Part shown: positions 12,275-22,529 of the stretch, piece by piece
Layout: each line of letters opens with the position of its first letter
Numbering within the stretch: the first letter of the stretch is position 1
NCBI RefSeq assembly: GCF_030582395.1
Contig: NZ_CP104381.1
Location: 2,666,001-2,730,000, forward strand
DNA: 64,000 nt
Direction of reading: 5' to 3'
DNA from: Ralstonia pickettii
Lineage (GTDB): Bacteria; Pseudomonadota; Gammaproteobacteria; Burkholderiales; Burkholderiaceae
Made by a program: the position numbers and the translations under genes
Notes under the pieces: model-generated
The model's database searches: none
What the model saw: the letters and a program-made list of their open reading frames with translations, nothing else
Told to the model about the DNA's origin: nothing

Positions 12275-13297
12275 TCACGCCACCTTCAAGGTTTTGACCA
12301 GGCCGCGCTCGCGTGCGATGGCGATCGCGCCACTGCCGGCCAGGTGCTCCTGCTGTTCACTGCTGGTGACGGTGACCTTGCCCGAGAAGAAATCGTCGTC
12401 CGACACCAGCACGGCCAGCGCTTCGCGCAGCAGCGGCTTGCCCGTGATGACGAACTGCGTGCCCGGATTCATGCGGATCGCGCTGCTGTTCTTGAGCGTG
12501 AGCAGATCCGCGCCCAGCACCGCGCCCAGCAGGAAGTTGGCCCGCGCATTGCGCTCGTAGATCGTGAACTGGCCCAGCGTGCGCACCATGAAGCAGGCGC
12601 GCCCCAGCCCGATGCTGCTGGCGCTGCGCGCGCCGGACAGCAACATTTCCGGATCGACCTCGGTGGCGAAGTCCGAGTCGAGCGCGTCGGCCAGGATGGT
12701 GTTGTGCGTGATCACGTGGAGCAGCTCGCCGGCCAGCGTGGTCACACAGCCGGTGATGCGCTGGTCGGCGTCCAGATGCACGAACTTCGAGTGCGACCCG
12801 GGCAGCACGATCACCGCCGGCTCCGTGATGCCCAGACGCGAGACCAAACCCATGGTCTCAACCTCTTCGCCGCGCATCATGTCCATCGACTCGATGTTGT
12901 GCAGGCCGAGGTTGTCCACCGGATTGCGCACGCCCGGCACAAACCAGATCGGCTGGGCGCACACCTCGGGGATGCTCGCCTGCACCATCCCGGCCGCCAG
13001 GTCGCGCAGGCCGGCCGGCGCCATCAGGTGCGGGACCTCATGCAGACCGACGTTGGAGGTGATCATGCCGGACGCCAGCACCAGGTCGACCTGGCCCATG
13101 CCGAACCCGGCCTTCTGCAGTGCAGCGTCAATGGTGTCCTGCACGCCGCGCTGCAGCGTCGTCCGGTTGCCCGTGATGGCGGTATCGCGCACGCCAACCT
13201 GGCGCGCAGCCTGGCAGAGCGCAACGTCATCGCGCCAGACCGTGACGCGTGTGTTGGTGGTACCGGTATCGATGGTGAGGATGTTCATGCGTGGCAT
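12275..13297 (-). CDS. dgoK: 2-dehydro-3-deoxygalactonokinase
   Basis: Phosphorylates 2-dehydro-3-deoxygalactonate to the 6-phosphate, between DgoD and DgoA. The 340-residue product has the ASKHA phosphate-binding turn NILTIDTGTTNTRVTVW at its N-terminus, the GLVSRLGITEPAVIVLPGSHSKFV core and GAVLGADLLTL near the C-terminus. It is the first gene of the minus-strand operon. The start could equally be the second ATG at 13286-13288 (MNILTIDTG); neither has a strong ribosome-binding site. A 20-codon open frame precedes it (13328-13390). Confidence 0.93.
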   Translation of the reverse strand: MPRMNILTIDTGTTNTRVTVWRDDVALCQAARQVGVRDTAITGNRTTLQRGVQDTIDAALQKAGFGMGQVDLVLASGMITSNVGLHEVPHLMAPAGLRDLAAGMVQASIPEVCAQPIWFVPGVRNPVDNLGLHNIESMDMMRGEEVETMGLVSRLGITEPAVIVLPGSHSKFVHLDADQRITGCVTTLAGELLHVITHNTILADALDSDFATEVDPEMLLSGARSASSIGLGRACFMVRTLGQFTIYERNARANFLLGAVLGADLLTLKNSSAIRMNPGTQFVITGKPLLREALAVLVSDDDFFSGKVTVTSSEQQEHLAGSGAIAIARERGLVKTLKVA

Positions 13298-13462
13298 TGC
13301 TTGGTGTGACTTGGGACACGGCCCGGGTTAAAACCATCCATGAGCCGCAGCGGGCGGCCCCAGGTTGACTTGATCACTGCCGCCGCTCATGAGGACGTCG
13401 TCCGGAAACAGCAGCGTCGCGGGGTCAAGCTGGGGGTGCGTACCACGATCATGAGCGGTTTT

Positions 13463-14539
13463 TTAGAACGAGTGAACGATACCCGTATAGGCACCCAGCT
13501 GGTTCTTGCCCGGGGCCGGGTTGTTGTTGGTCGCTTCCACCGAGAAGTTGGCGGTGGCGCTGTTCTGCACGGTGCCCACGCTCGCGTACAGCATCGTGCG
13601 CTTGGACAGGTTGTAGTTCGCGCCGGCCATGAACAGGTTGGCGTTGCCGCCGCCGTGGTTCACGTTCACGCGATAGGCCGCGCCGATGAGCGTCAACGCA
13701 GGCGTGACTTCGTAATTGATGCCCAGCCAATAATGGTTGGCCTTGGTCGGGGCGCCCGCTGCGGCATCCGGGGCCGACAGGTTTTCATACACCGCAAACA
13801 GCTTCGCCTTGCCGATCGTGTACGTACCGCCGAAGGTCGCTTCCTTCGAGAAGTTGAAGATGTCGCTGAACTTGCCATTGCCGTCGCGGATTACGTCGTA
13901 AATCGCGCGCACTTCCAGCGGACCGGCGGAGTAGACGGCGGATACGCCATCGCGCCGGCTGTTCGTGAAGGAGCCCGGCTGCTCGCCCAGCCCGGTCTGC
14001 AGACCGATCTGGAAGCCGCCCCAGGTCGGGCTTTGATATTCGACGATGTTGTTGGCACCCGGCCAGTTGCGCCCGCGCACGAGCGTGGCCGAGCCGATGA
14101 ACTGCTGGCCGGTCGGGTCGAGGAACCAGACGTCGTTGCTGATGAAGAGGTTCTTGCCGGCCGTCAACGTGCCCCAGGTCGGGCTGGACAGGCCGACGTA
14201 CGAACGGCGGTTGAAGAGCGCATCGCCGTTGGTTTTGCCCTGGGCTGCGCCGAAGCCGGATTCGAGCCGGAAGACCGCCTGCAGACCACCGCCGAGATCC
14301 TCCTTGCCCATGAAGCCGAACATGCTGGTCCCCCACTGGTTGTCGGCGGCGCGCCAGAGGCTGCCGCCCGGCGCGGTCGCGGTGGGGGCGACGTTGTTCT
14401 GATAGTCGATGCCGCTGGCGACGCGGCCGTACAGCGTGACGCTGGTTTGTGCGAGGGCGGGAGCGGTCCAGCCAGCGAGCGCGAAGGTGAGCCCAAGCGC
14501 GCACGCCGACATCCCGCGAACAGCGGTGGTTCGATTCAT
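13463..14539 (-). CDS. Gram-negative porin (trimeric, OmpC-like Burkholderiales type)
   Basis: Outer-membrane general porin of 358 residues. A signal peptide ends at PALA-QTSVTLYGRV; QTSVTLYG is the standard mature start of Burkholderiales porins. The body shows alternating beta-strand patterns and the last residue is phenylalanine (TGIVHSF), the BAM recognition signal. The ATG at 14537-14539 follows CAGGAGAC, which excludes the longer upstream frame. It lies upstream of, and in line with, the galactose operon and diverges from a GcvA-like LysR, so sugar-dependent control is a fair guess. Confidence 0.95.
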   Translation of the reverse strand: MNRTTAVRGMSACALGLTFALAGWTAPALAQTSVTLYGRVASGIDYQNNVAPTATAPGGSLWRAADNQWGTSMFGFMGKEDLGGGLQAVFRLESGFGAAQGKTNGDALFNRRSYVGLSSPTWGTLTAGKNLFISNDVWFLDPTGQQFIGSATLVRGRNWPGANNIVEYQSPTWGGFQIGLQTGLGEQPGSFTNSRRDGVSAVYSAGPLEVRAIYDVIRDGNGKFSDIFNFSKEATFGGTYTIGKAKLFAVYENLSAPDAAAGAPTKANHYWLGINYEVTPALTLIGAAYRVNVNHGGGNANLFMAGANYNLSKRTMLYASVGTVQNSATANFSVEATNNNPAPGKNQLGAYTGIVHSF

Positions 14540-14656
14540 GACGTCTCCTGAAATGTTTTTGTAGGCGGGGTCCGGTGCGTCGCGCGGTTTGAGATCGCTG
14601 GAGGCACACACCAAGCATCGTCACCGTCCCCAGGCGCATTTGTAGTCGGGGGCGCC

Positions 14657-14707
14657 TTAACGTGGCAAACTACAAATTCTTCGTTGGACGTTAAATTTTT
14701 CTTAACG
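14657..14707. promoter_or_regulatory. TTAACG/CGTTAA operator repeats between porin and LysR genes
   Basis: Three copies of one hexamer occur in the 175-bp divergent intergenic region: TTAACG at 14657-14662, CGTTAA at 14689-14694 and TTAACG at 14702-14707. The last two form an inverted repeat with a 7-nt spacer ending 7 bp before the LysR ATG. Spacing and location fit an autoregulatory LysR operator that may also control the porin. Confidence 0.4.
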
Positions 14708-14714
14708 AGAACGC

Positions 14715-15641
14715 ATGCCGCGGCGCCTCCCTCCCCTTAATGCATTGCGCGTCTTTGAAGTCGCGGGCCGTCACCTGAGTTTCAGCCGGGCCGCAGATGA
14801 GCTCTGCGTAACGAACGCCGCCGTCAGCCACCAGATCAAGCAGCTCGAAGATCATCTGGGCAAGAAGCTCTTCGCACGCCGCAACAACCAGCTCACGCTC
14901 ACGGACGCGGGCGACAACTACCTGCCCCGCGTGCGGGACGCGCTGCGTGCGCTCGAACAAGCCACCGATCTGTTGATGGACACCGCCGATGCGCCCCTGC
15001 GCGTGGCCGTGCCGCCAACCTTCGGCGCCAAGTGGCTGGTGCCGCGGCTGTATCGCTTCTTCAACCAGCACCCCCACGTGCGCGTGGAGGTATCGACCGC
15101 CGATGTGCAGGACCACGGCCAGTTCGATCTGTGCATCGACGACCGCCAAGTCAACGCGCCGAACCTGCGCGTCGAGTGGTTCACCTCCACCGATTTCTTT
15201 CCGGTATGCAACGCCACGCTGCAAGCCGCGATTCGGATGCCGCAGGACCTCGCCGCACAGACGCTGCTACACGAGCGCGGCGGACGGCACCTCGCGCACC
15301 ATCCGACGTGGCGGCAATGGCTGGATGAAGTCGGCGTCGCGCACATCGACGCCACGCGCGGCCCAGCGTTTTCCGAGGCGCTGATGGCCCTGCAAGCCGC
15401 CATTGACGGCCAGGGCGTGGCGCTCGGCCAGGGCATCCTCGTCGAATACGACATCGCCGCTGGACGCCTGATGCGGCCGCTGGCGACTGAAGCCTCGCTG
15501 CGCCTGTCGTACTACCTGATCCACCCGCACCAGGCGGCCGAGCACGCAGGCTTTGCACCGTTCCGCCAATGGCTCGTCGATGAAGTGGCACGTAGCGGCG
15601 GGCGGCCGCGCAACCAGTCAGCGGCAGGCGAGGTGTTTTGA
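14715..15641 (+). CDS. LysR-family regulator, GcvA-like
   Basis: Transcription factor of 308 residues. The helix-turn-helix spans about residues 8-45 (LNALRVFEVAGRHLSFSRAA, NAAVSHQIKQLE), a sequence typical of the GcvA/AmpR branch. The effector domain begins near residue 92 with LRVAVPPTFGAKWLVPRL. It diverges from the porin gene, with repeats in the shared promoter. The neighbouring galactose operon on the far side of the porin makes sugar-responsive control likely but unproven. The start at ATG 14715 gives the usual N-terminus. Confidence 0.92.
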   Translation: MPRRLPPLNALRVFEVAGRHLSFSRAADELCVTNAAVSHQIKQLEDHLGKKLFARRNNQLTLTDAGDNYLPRVRDALRALEQATDLLMDTADAPLRVAVPPTFGAKWLVPRLYRFFNQHPHVRVEVSTADVQDHGQFDLCIDDRQVNAPNLRVEWFTSTDFFPVCNATLQAAIRMPQDLAAQTLLHERGGRHLAHHPTWRQWLDEVGVAHIDATRGPAFSEALMALQAAIDGQGVALGQGILVEYDIAAGRLMRPLATEASLRLSYYLIHPHQAAEHAGFAPFRQWLVDEVARSGGRPRNQSAAGEVF

Positions 15642-15648
15642 TTTCTTT

Positions 15649-15678
15649 TTGATTGTGGTGCGGCCGGCGCTCTACACT
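15649..15678 (+). promoter_or_regulatory. Candidate sigma-70 promoter of the VOC gene
   Basis: TTGATT at 15649-15654 and TACACT at 15673-15678 are separated by 18 bp, about 40 bp before the VOC start codon. This is one of the better two-element matches in the window. Confidence 0.5.
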
Positions 15679-15718
15679 ACCCGTCCCTGGTTGCCTTGCG
15701 CCGAAGAAGGAGCCCGCC

Positions 15719-16138
15719 ATGAGCTTTCCCCGCCCCGCCAACACGCCGTGGCTCGTCCCGTACCTGACCGTGCGTGACGCATCGGCCGCCATCGCCTTCT
15801 ATCGCAACGCGTTCGGCTTTGGCGTGCAGGATGAGGTGCACGACCATGGCCGCCCCATCCACGTCGAGATGACCTACCAGGGCCAACTCATGCTGATGTT
15901 TGCGCCCGAAGGTGTCTTCGGCTCCACCGCAAAAGCCCCGGCCGGCGCGGGCTTCGAATGCCCGCAGAGCTTCCATCTGTATTGCGACGACGTCGACACC
16001 GCGTACCAGCACGCGCTCGACCAGGGCGCCACGTCGATCATGGCGCCGCACGATGCCTTCTGGGGCGAGCGCTATGCCGCCGTGCGCGATCCCGACGGCT
16101 ATCGCTGGGGCCTCGCCTGCCGGCCCGCAGCGGCCTGA
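15719..16138 (+). CDS. VOC-family (glyoxalase/bleomycin-resistance fold) protein
   Basis: Small protein of 139 residues with the vicinal-oxygen-chelate fold: VPYLTVRDASAAIAFYRNAFG at the N-terminus, the middle strand FHLYCDDVDTAYQHAL, and a C-terminal AVRDPDGYRWGLA. It resembles PhnB-like members, whose metal ligands vary, so no reaction can be named. The ATG at 15719 is preceded by AAGGAG at the right distance. The frame upstream adds only unconserved residues. It stands alone between the LysR gene and rsmE. Confidence 0.88.
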   Translation: MSFPRPANTPWLVPYLTVRDASAAIAFYRNAFGFGVQDEVHDHGRPIHVEMTYQGQLMLMFAPEGVFGSTAKAPAGAGFECPQSFHLYCDDVDTAYQHALDQGATSIMAPHDAFWGERYAAVRDPDGYRWGLACRPAAA

Positions 16139-16188
16139 TCGCGCCGTGGCCTGATCGCCTTACCCGATTCACCACAAGGATTGCTGTA

Positions 16189-16938
16189 ATGGGGCTTCCC
16201 CGTTTTTTCGTCGATACGCCGCTCGCTCCCAACACCACTATCACACTGCCCGAGGCTGTCACGCGCCACATCCACGTGCTGCGCTTGGCCGTTGGCGATG
16301 ACGTCTGCCTGTTCGATGGCTCGGGCCACGAATTCCGCGCTCGGCTCGATGCCATCAACAAGCGCGATGCCACCGCCAACCTTGCCGATGCCACGCAGCC
16401 CGACACCGAGGCGCGCTACGCCATCACGTTGGCACAAGGCATTGCCGGTGGCGACAAGATGGATTGGCTGATCGAGAAGGCCGTCGAGCTGGGCGTGCAT
16501 GCCGTCACCCCGCTACAGACCGAACGCGCCGTGGTGCGCCTCTCCGGCGAGCGTGCCGCCAAGCGCGTGCAGCACTGGCAGGCACTGGTGCAGGCCGCCT
16601 GCGAGCAATGCGGCCGCGCCCGCGTGCCGGTGGTCGCACCGGTCGCCACGCTGCGCGAATGGCTTGCCGCCGCCAAGTCGACCGACGCGCTGCGCGTGTT
16701 GCTGTCACCGCGCGGCACACAGTCGCTCACGCAGTGGGCGGTGCAGTCGCGCACGCACATCGAAGGCAGCGGCATCGTCCTGCTGATCGGCCCCGAAGGC
16801 GGTCTTTCGCCCGACGAAGAAGCGCTTGCCGAATCTGCGGGTTTCTTACCACTGACACTCGGGCGACGTATTCTGAGAACGGAATCGGCGGCGCTTGTGG
16901 CCGTCTCCGCGCTGCACGCCGTGCTCGGCGAGTTCTAA
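16189..16938 (+). CDS. rsmE: 16S rRNA (uracil-1498-N3)-methyltransferase
   Basis: SPOUT-class enzyme of 249 residues that methylates U1498 of 16S rRNA using S-adenosylmethionine. It starts MGLPRFFVDTPL with the PUA-like domain (HIHVLRLAVGDDVCLFDG), then the trefoil-knot domain with LIGPEGGLSPDEE and LGRRILRTESAALVAVSAL, which are diagnostic. The ATG at 16189 follows AAGGA. An in-frame extension reaching back over the VOC gene is not used. Confidence 0.96.
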   Translation: MGLPRFFVDTPLAPNTTITLPEAVTRHIHVLRLAVGDDVCLFDGSGHEFRARLDAINKRDATANLADATQPDTEARYAITLAQGIAGGDKMDWLIEKAVELGVHAVTPLQTERAVVRLSGERAAKRVQHWQALVQAACEQCGRARVPVVAPVATLREWLAAAKSTDALRVLLSPRGTQSLTQWAVQSRTHIEGSGIVLLIGPEGGLSPDEEALAESAGFLPLTLGRRILRTESAALVAVSALHAVLGEF

Positions 16939-17031
16939 GTTCTGACGACGAAACACTGACCGTTACTGGCCGTTTGATCCCACCGGCGGGCCCTTCCCTC
17001 CATACCCGCCATTGACCAAAGGAGCTTCATC

Positions 17032-17631
17032 ATGGGTCTACTCGATTCGATTCTCGGCGGCGGCAACGACGCCAGCGGCGCGCAATCGTCCTTGCTGGGC
17101 AACAAGAAGGTGCTGCTGGCCGTGGGCGTGCTGGCCTATCTGGCGATGAAGCACAAGTCGCGAGGCGCGGGCGATGCGGCCGCGCCCCAGGGGCAGGAAG
17201 AACAGGGCGGCGGCCTGTTCGGTTCGCTCGGTGGCCTGCTGGGTGCGGCAGGGGGTGCCGGCGCGCTGGGCGGCCTGCTCGGCGGCGCTGGCGGAGCGGG
17301 TGGCCTTGGCGGTCTGCTCGGCGGCTTGCTGGGCGGCGGCAGCGGTAATGCAGATCAGGCAGCGGTGGGTGGCATTGGGCCGCTGCAGCAGATCCTGGAA
17401 CAAGCCGGTCTGGGCGAACAGGTGAAATCGTGGATCGGCAATGGTCAGAACTTGCCGGTGTCGGGCGAGCAGATCACGCAGGCACTGAGCGGCACAGGTG
17501 CGTTGGAGGAGGTGTCGAAACTGGCCGCCCACCTGGGTATCAGCGAAGGCGACCTCGCCAACCACCTCGCTGAAGGCCTGCCCGAAGCGGTCAACCACCT
17601 CACGCCGCAGGGCGCAGTGCCGGCGGCCTGA
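17032..17631 (+). CDS. YidB-like DUF937 protein, glycine-rich
   Basis: Protein of 199 residues with a short hydrophobic segment (KVLLAVGVLAYLAMK, about 24-38), a glycine/leucine-rich central low-complexity tract (about 60-105), and a C-terminal helical DUF937/YidB domain (QQILEQAGLGEQVKSWIGNG onward). YidB homologues have no established biochemical role. AAGGAG precedes the ATG. A terminator follows immediately. Confidence 0.85.
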   Translation: MGLLDSILGGGNDASGAQSSLLGNKKVLLAVGVLAYLAMKHKSRGAGDAAAPQGQEEQGGGLFGSLGGLLGAAGGAGALGGLLGGAGGAGGLGGLLGGLLGGGSGNADQAAVGGIGPLQQILEQAGLGEQVKSWIGNGQNLPVSGEQITQALSGTGALEEVSKLAAHLGISEGDLANHLAEGLPEAVNHLTPQGAVPAA

Positions 17632-17650
17632 ACGCCATCGCTGCACAGAG

Positions 17651-17675
17651 AAAAGCCCGCAATTGCGGGCTTTTT
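17651..17675. terminator. Bidirectional rho-independent terminator
   Basis: AAAGCCCGC and GCGGGCTTT flank an AATT centre, with A-run on one side and TTTTT on the other. It serves both the YidB-like gene (+) and the convergent LysR gene (-). Confidence 0.88.
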
Positions 17676-17685
17676 ACGAGGGCCA

Positions 17686-18630
17686 TCAAGCCGCGCCGTA
17701 GGCTGTTCGACCCGCGTCGCGCAGGGCCTGCACCACATGCAGCGCAGCCGGAGACAGCAACCGGTCGGTGCGCGTGATGATGCCAAAATCGTCCATCTGG
17801 CATGGCATCGGCAACGGAAGCATCGCCAGCATGCGGTACGACGCGTAGTACTGCGCGACATCGGTGCCGATCACGGCCAACATGTCGCTCTGCTCCAGGA
17901 TGCGCGTCAGGAAGAGCAACGCGGAAGTTTCCACCACGCTGGACGGCGCTGTCAGGCTCTCCCGTTGAAACATCAGATCGAACCGGTGACGCAGCACACT
18001 GCCGATAGGCGGCACCACCCAGGTGGCTGTCTGCACATCGGCCAGCGTCAGCGACGGTTCTGACAGCAGCGGATGCCCCGGCCGCGCCACCGCAACCACC
18101 GGCTCGTCGGCCAGCGGCTCGTAGCGCAGGTGCAGTTTGTCGTGCTCGGCAAACAGCCTGCCGACCACCAGGTCGAGCTTGTCCTGCGCCAGGCGTTCGA
18201 GCAGCACGTTGCTGCTTTCGATTTCGAGCGATACCCGCAACCCCGGATGCTCGCGCGTGATCTGCGCCACCACCGGCGGCAACAGCCGCACGCCCGGCGA
18301 GGTGATGGTGCCCACCGCCACGTGCCCCAGGTGGCCGGCCTTGAGGCCGAGTACTTCCTCCTGCGCCTGATCCAGGCTGCCGACGACTGCGCGCGCATGG
18401 CGGATCAGCGCGTCGCCATAGCGCGTGGGCCGCATGCCGCGCGGCATGCGCTCGAACAGCTGCACATCCAGCATGGCTTCCAGCTCGCGCAGCAGCTTGG
18501 AAGCGGCGGGCTGCGTCATGTTGAGCGCAGCGGCCGCCCGATGGATGTTGCCCTCCTCCGCCAGGGCGATCAGCAACAGCAGTTGTCGCGTCTTCAGGCG
18601 CGCACGGACATACCAGGGGCTGTTCGACAT
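17686..18630 (-). CDS. LysR-family regulator, GbpR-like
   Basis: Transcription factor of 314 residues. The helix-turn-helix is at about residues 12-45 (LKTRQLLLLIALAEEGNIHR, MTQPAASKLLRELEAML), characteristic of the branch that includes Agrobacterium and Azospirillum GbpR, regulators of sugar-binding protein genes. The effector domain starts near residue 95. It diverges from the L-arabinose operon, and the shared 200-bp region contains three GATATC sites and a small palindrome. Control of the arabinose genes is the likely role; this rests on family and position only. Confidence 0.93.
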   Translation of the reverse strand: MSNSPWYVRARLKTRQLLLLIALAEEGNIHRAAAALNMTQPAASKLLRELEAMLDVQLFERMPRGMRPTRYGDALIRHARAVVGSLDQAQEEVLGLKAGHLGHVAVGTITSPGVRLLPPVVAQITREHPGLRVSLEIESSNVLLERLAQDKLDLVVGRLFAEHDKLHLRYEPLADEPVVAVARPGHPLLSEPSLTLADVQTATWVVPPIGSVLRHRFDLMFQRESLTAPSSVVETSALLFLTRILEQSDMLAVIGTDVAQYYASYRMLAMLPLPMPCQMDDFGIITRTDRLLSPAALHVVQALRDAGRTAYGAA

Positions 18631-18644
18631 CGGGTCTTCCTCGA

Positions 18645-18694
18645 GATATCAAATCGGATATCGGTCACGGCCAATATTTCATTGGAAGGATATC
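18645..18694. promoter_or_regulatory. GATATC repeats and CCAAT-N5-ATTGG palindrome, likely LysR operator
   Basis: GATATC occurs at 18645-18650, 18657-18662 and 18689-18694, the first two exactly 12 bp apart. CCAAT (18671-18675) and ATTGG (18681-18685) form an inverted repeat between the second and third. All lie just upstream of the GbpR-like gene's start and about 140-190 bp before the arabonate dehydratase. The arrangement fits a LysR site controlling both directions. Confidence 0.5.
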
Positions 18695-18753
18695 AGGGCG
18701 CTCCGTACACTCGGTCCGATCAAAAAACCACAACCACACCGGAGACAACGGAC

Positions 18754-18819
18754 GTGCCGCGCGCCCTGCAAGTGCCGCGCTGCCGGTTGACGCGCGCGCA
18801 TCGACAACCACGTCCGTGA
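18754..18819 (+). CDS. Possible 21-codon leader ORF before the arabonate dehydratase
   Basis: A GTG-initiated frame (VPRALQVPRCRLTRAHRQPR, then Pro and stop) has a good GGAG site at 18741-18744. Its TGA stop at 18817-18819 overlaps the GTG at 18816, a possible start of the next gene. The peptide is arginine-rich. It could be a coupled leader or simply an accident of sequence; there is no independent evidence of translation. Confidence 0.3.
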   Translation: MPRALQVPRCRLTRAHRQPRP

Positions 18820-18830
18820 CACACGCACCC

Positions 18831-20567
18831 ATGTCGGAATCGAAACCCAAGCTGCGCTCGGCCCAATGGTTCGGCACCGCCGATAAGAACGGCTTCATGT
18901 ACCGAAGCTGGATGAAGAACCAGGGCATCCCCGACCACGAATTCGACGGCCGCCCGATCATCGGTATCTGCAATACCTGGTCGGAACTGACGCCGTGCAA
19001 CGCGCATTTCCGCAAGCTGGCCGAACACGTCAAGCGTGGCATCTACGAGGCGGGCGGCTTTCCGGTGGAGTTTCCGGTGTTCTCCAACGGCGAATCGAAC
19101 CTGCGCCCGACCGCCATGCTCACGCGCAACCTTGCGGCCATGGATGTGGAAGAGGCGATTCGCGGCAACCCGATTGACGCGGTGGTGCTGCTCACCGGCT
19201 GCGACAAGACCACGCCCGCCCTGCTGATGGGGGCGGCAAGCTGCGACGTGCCGGCCATCGTCGTGACGGGCGGGCCGATGCTCAACGGCAAGCTCGACGG
19301 AAAAAACATTGGCTCGGGCACGGCGGTGTGGCAGCTGCACGAATCGCTCAAGGCAGGCGAGATCGACCTGCATCACTTCCTGTCCGCCGAGGCGGGGATG
19401 TCACGCTCGGCCGGCACGTGCAACACGATGGGCACGGCGTCCACCATGGCATGCATGGCCGAAGCGCTCGGCACCTCGCTGCCGCACAACGCGGCCATTC
19501 CGGCGGTGGATGCGCGGCGCTACGTGCTTGCGCATATGTCAGGCATCCGCATCGTCGAGATGGCGCTGCAAGGGCTGACGCTGTCCAAGATCCTCACGCG
19601 CGCTGCATTCGAGAACGCCATCCGCGTCAACGCGGCCATTGGCGGCTCGACCAATGCGGTGATCCACCTCAAGGCGATTGCGGGTCGCATCGGCGTGCCG
19701 CTGGAGCTGGAAGACTGGTCACGCATCGGCCGGGACACACCAACCATCGTCGACCTGATGCCCTCGGGACGCTTCCTGATGGAGGAGTTCTATTACGCCG
19801 GCGGCCTGCCCGCCGTGCTGCGTCGACTCGGTGAAGCAAACCTGCTGCCGCACCCCGATGCGCTGACGGTCAACGGCAAGACGCTGTGGGAGAACGTCAA
19901 AGACGCGCCCATCACCGACGACGAAGTCATCCGCCCGCTCAGCAAACCGCTGATCGACGACGGCGGCATTCGCGTGCTGCGCGGCAACCTCGCGCCGCGC
20001 GGTGCGGTGCTCAAGCCATCGGCCGCCAGTCCGGAATTGCTGCGTCATCGCGGCCGAGCGGTGGTGTTCGAAAACCTTGAACACTACAGGGAACGCATCG
20101 TCGATGAAGCGCTGGACGTGGATGCCAGCTCCGTGCTGGTGATGAAGAACTGCGGGCCGAAGGGCTACCCGGGCATGGCAGAGGTCGGCAACATGGGCCT
20201 GCCGCCCAAGCTGCTGCGCCAGGGCGTGAAGGATATGGTCCGCATTTCCGACGCACGCATGAGCGGCACAGCCTACGGAACAGTCGTGCTGCACGTTGCG
20301 CCCGAAGCGGCGGCCGGCGGCCCGCTGGCCGCGGTGCAGGACGGCGACTGGATCGAACTCGACTGCGAAGCGGGCACGCTGCACCTGGACATCGACGACG
20401 CCGAACTTGCGCGCCGCATGGCCGCCTATCAGGCGCCGCGCTCCCATGGTGAAGGCGGTGGCTACCAGCGCCTGTACGTCAACCACGTACTGCAGGCCGA
20501 CGAGGGCTGCGACCTCGATTTCCTGGTCGGCTGCCGTGGCGCCGCCGTGCCGCGCCATTCGCACTGA
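18831..20567 (+). CDS. L-arabonate dehydratase (IlvD/Edd family)
   Basis: Iron-sulfur dehydratase of 578 residues that converts L-arabonate to L-2-keto-3-deoxyarabonate. Cluster-binding cysteines appear in GICNTWSELTPCNAHF and LTGCDKTTPALLMGA and in SAGTCNTMGTASTMACMAE; the metal/lysine region and the C-terminal RISDARMSGTAYGTVVLH are also present. The ATG at 18831 gives the N-terminus typical of sugar-acid dehydratases (KLRSAQWFGTADKNGF); a GTG at 18816 would add five residues. The set around it (2-keto-3-deoxyarabonate dehydratase, arabinose dehydrogenase, AraFGH) decides the substrate over xylonate or gluconate. Confidence 0.92.
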   Translation: MSESKPKLRSAQWFGTADKNGFMYRSWMKNQGIPDHEFDGRPIIGICNTWSELTPCNAHFRKLAEHVKRGIYEAGGFPVEFPVFSNGESNLRPTAMLTRNLAAMDVEEAIRGNPIDAVVLLTGCDKTTPALLMGAASCDVPAIVVTGGPMLNGKLDGKNIGSGTAVWQLHESLKAGEIDLHHFLSAEAGMSRSAGTCNTMGTASTMACMAEALGTSLPHNAAIPAVDARRYVLAHMSGIRIVEMALQGLTLSKILTRAAFENAIRVNAAIGGSTNAVIHLKAIAGRIGVPLELEDWSRIGRDTPTIVDLMPSGRFLMEEFYYAGGLPAVLRRLGEANLLPHPDALTVNGKTLWENVKDAPITDDEVIRPLSKPLIDDGGIRVLRGNLAPRGAVLKPSAASPELLRHRGRAVVFENLEHYRERIVDEALDVDASSVLVMKNCGPKGYPGMAEVGNMGLPPKLLRQGVKDMVRISDARMSGTAYGTVVLHVAPEAAAGGPLAAVQDGDWIELDCEAGTLHLDIDDAELARRMAAYQAPRSHGEGGGYQRLYVNHVLQADEGCDLDFLVGCRGAAVPRHSH

Positions 20568-20593
20568 ATCGACACACGCGTAGGAGACTGGCT

Positions 20594-22476
<1,883 letters not shown>

Positions 22477-22529
22477 GGCACGCCCGACTCACGTAGTGCC
22501 ATAAGAGCCATTCCAACGAGGAGACAAGC

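Noticed and set aside
18754..18831. A sequencing frameshift joining the short GTG frame to the dehydratase
   Set aside because: The dehydratase is already full length from its own ATG and the short peptide does not resemble the N-terminus of related enzymes.
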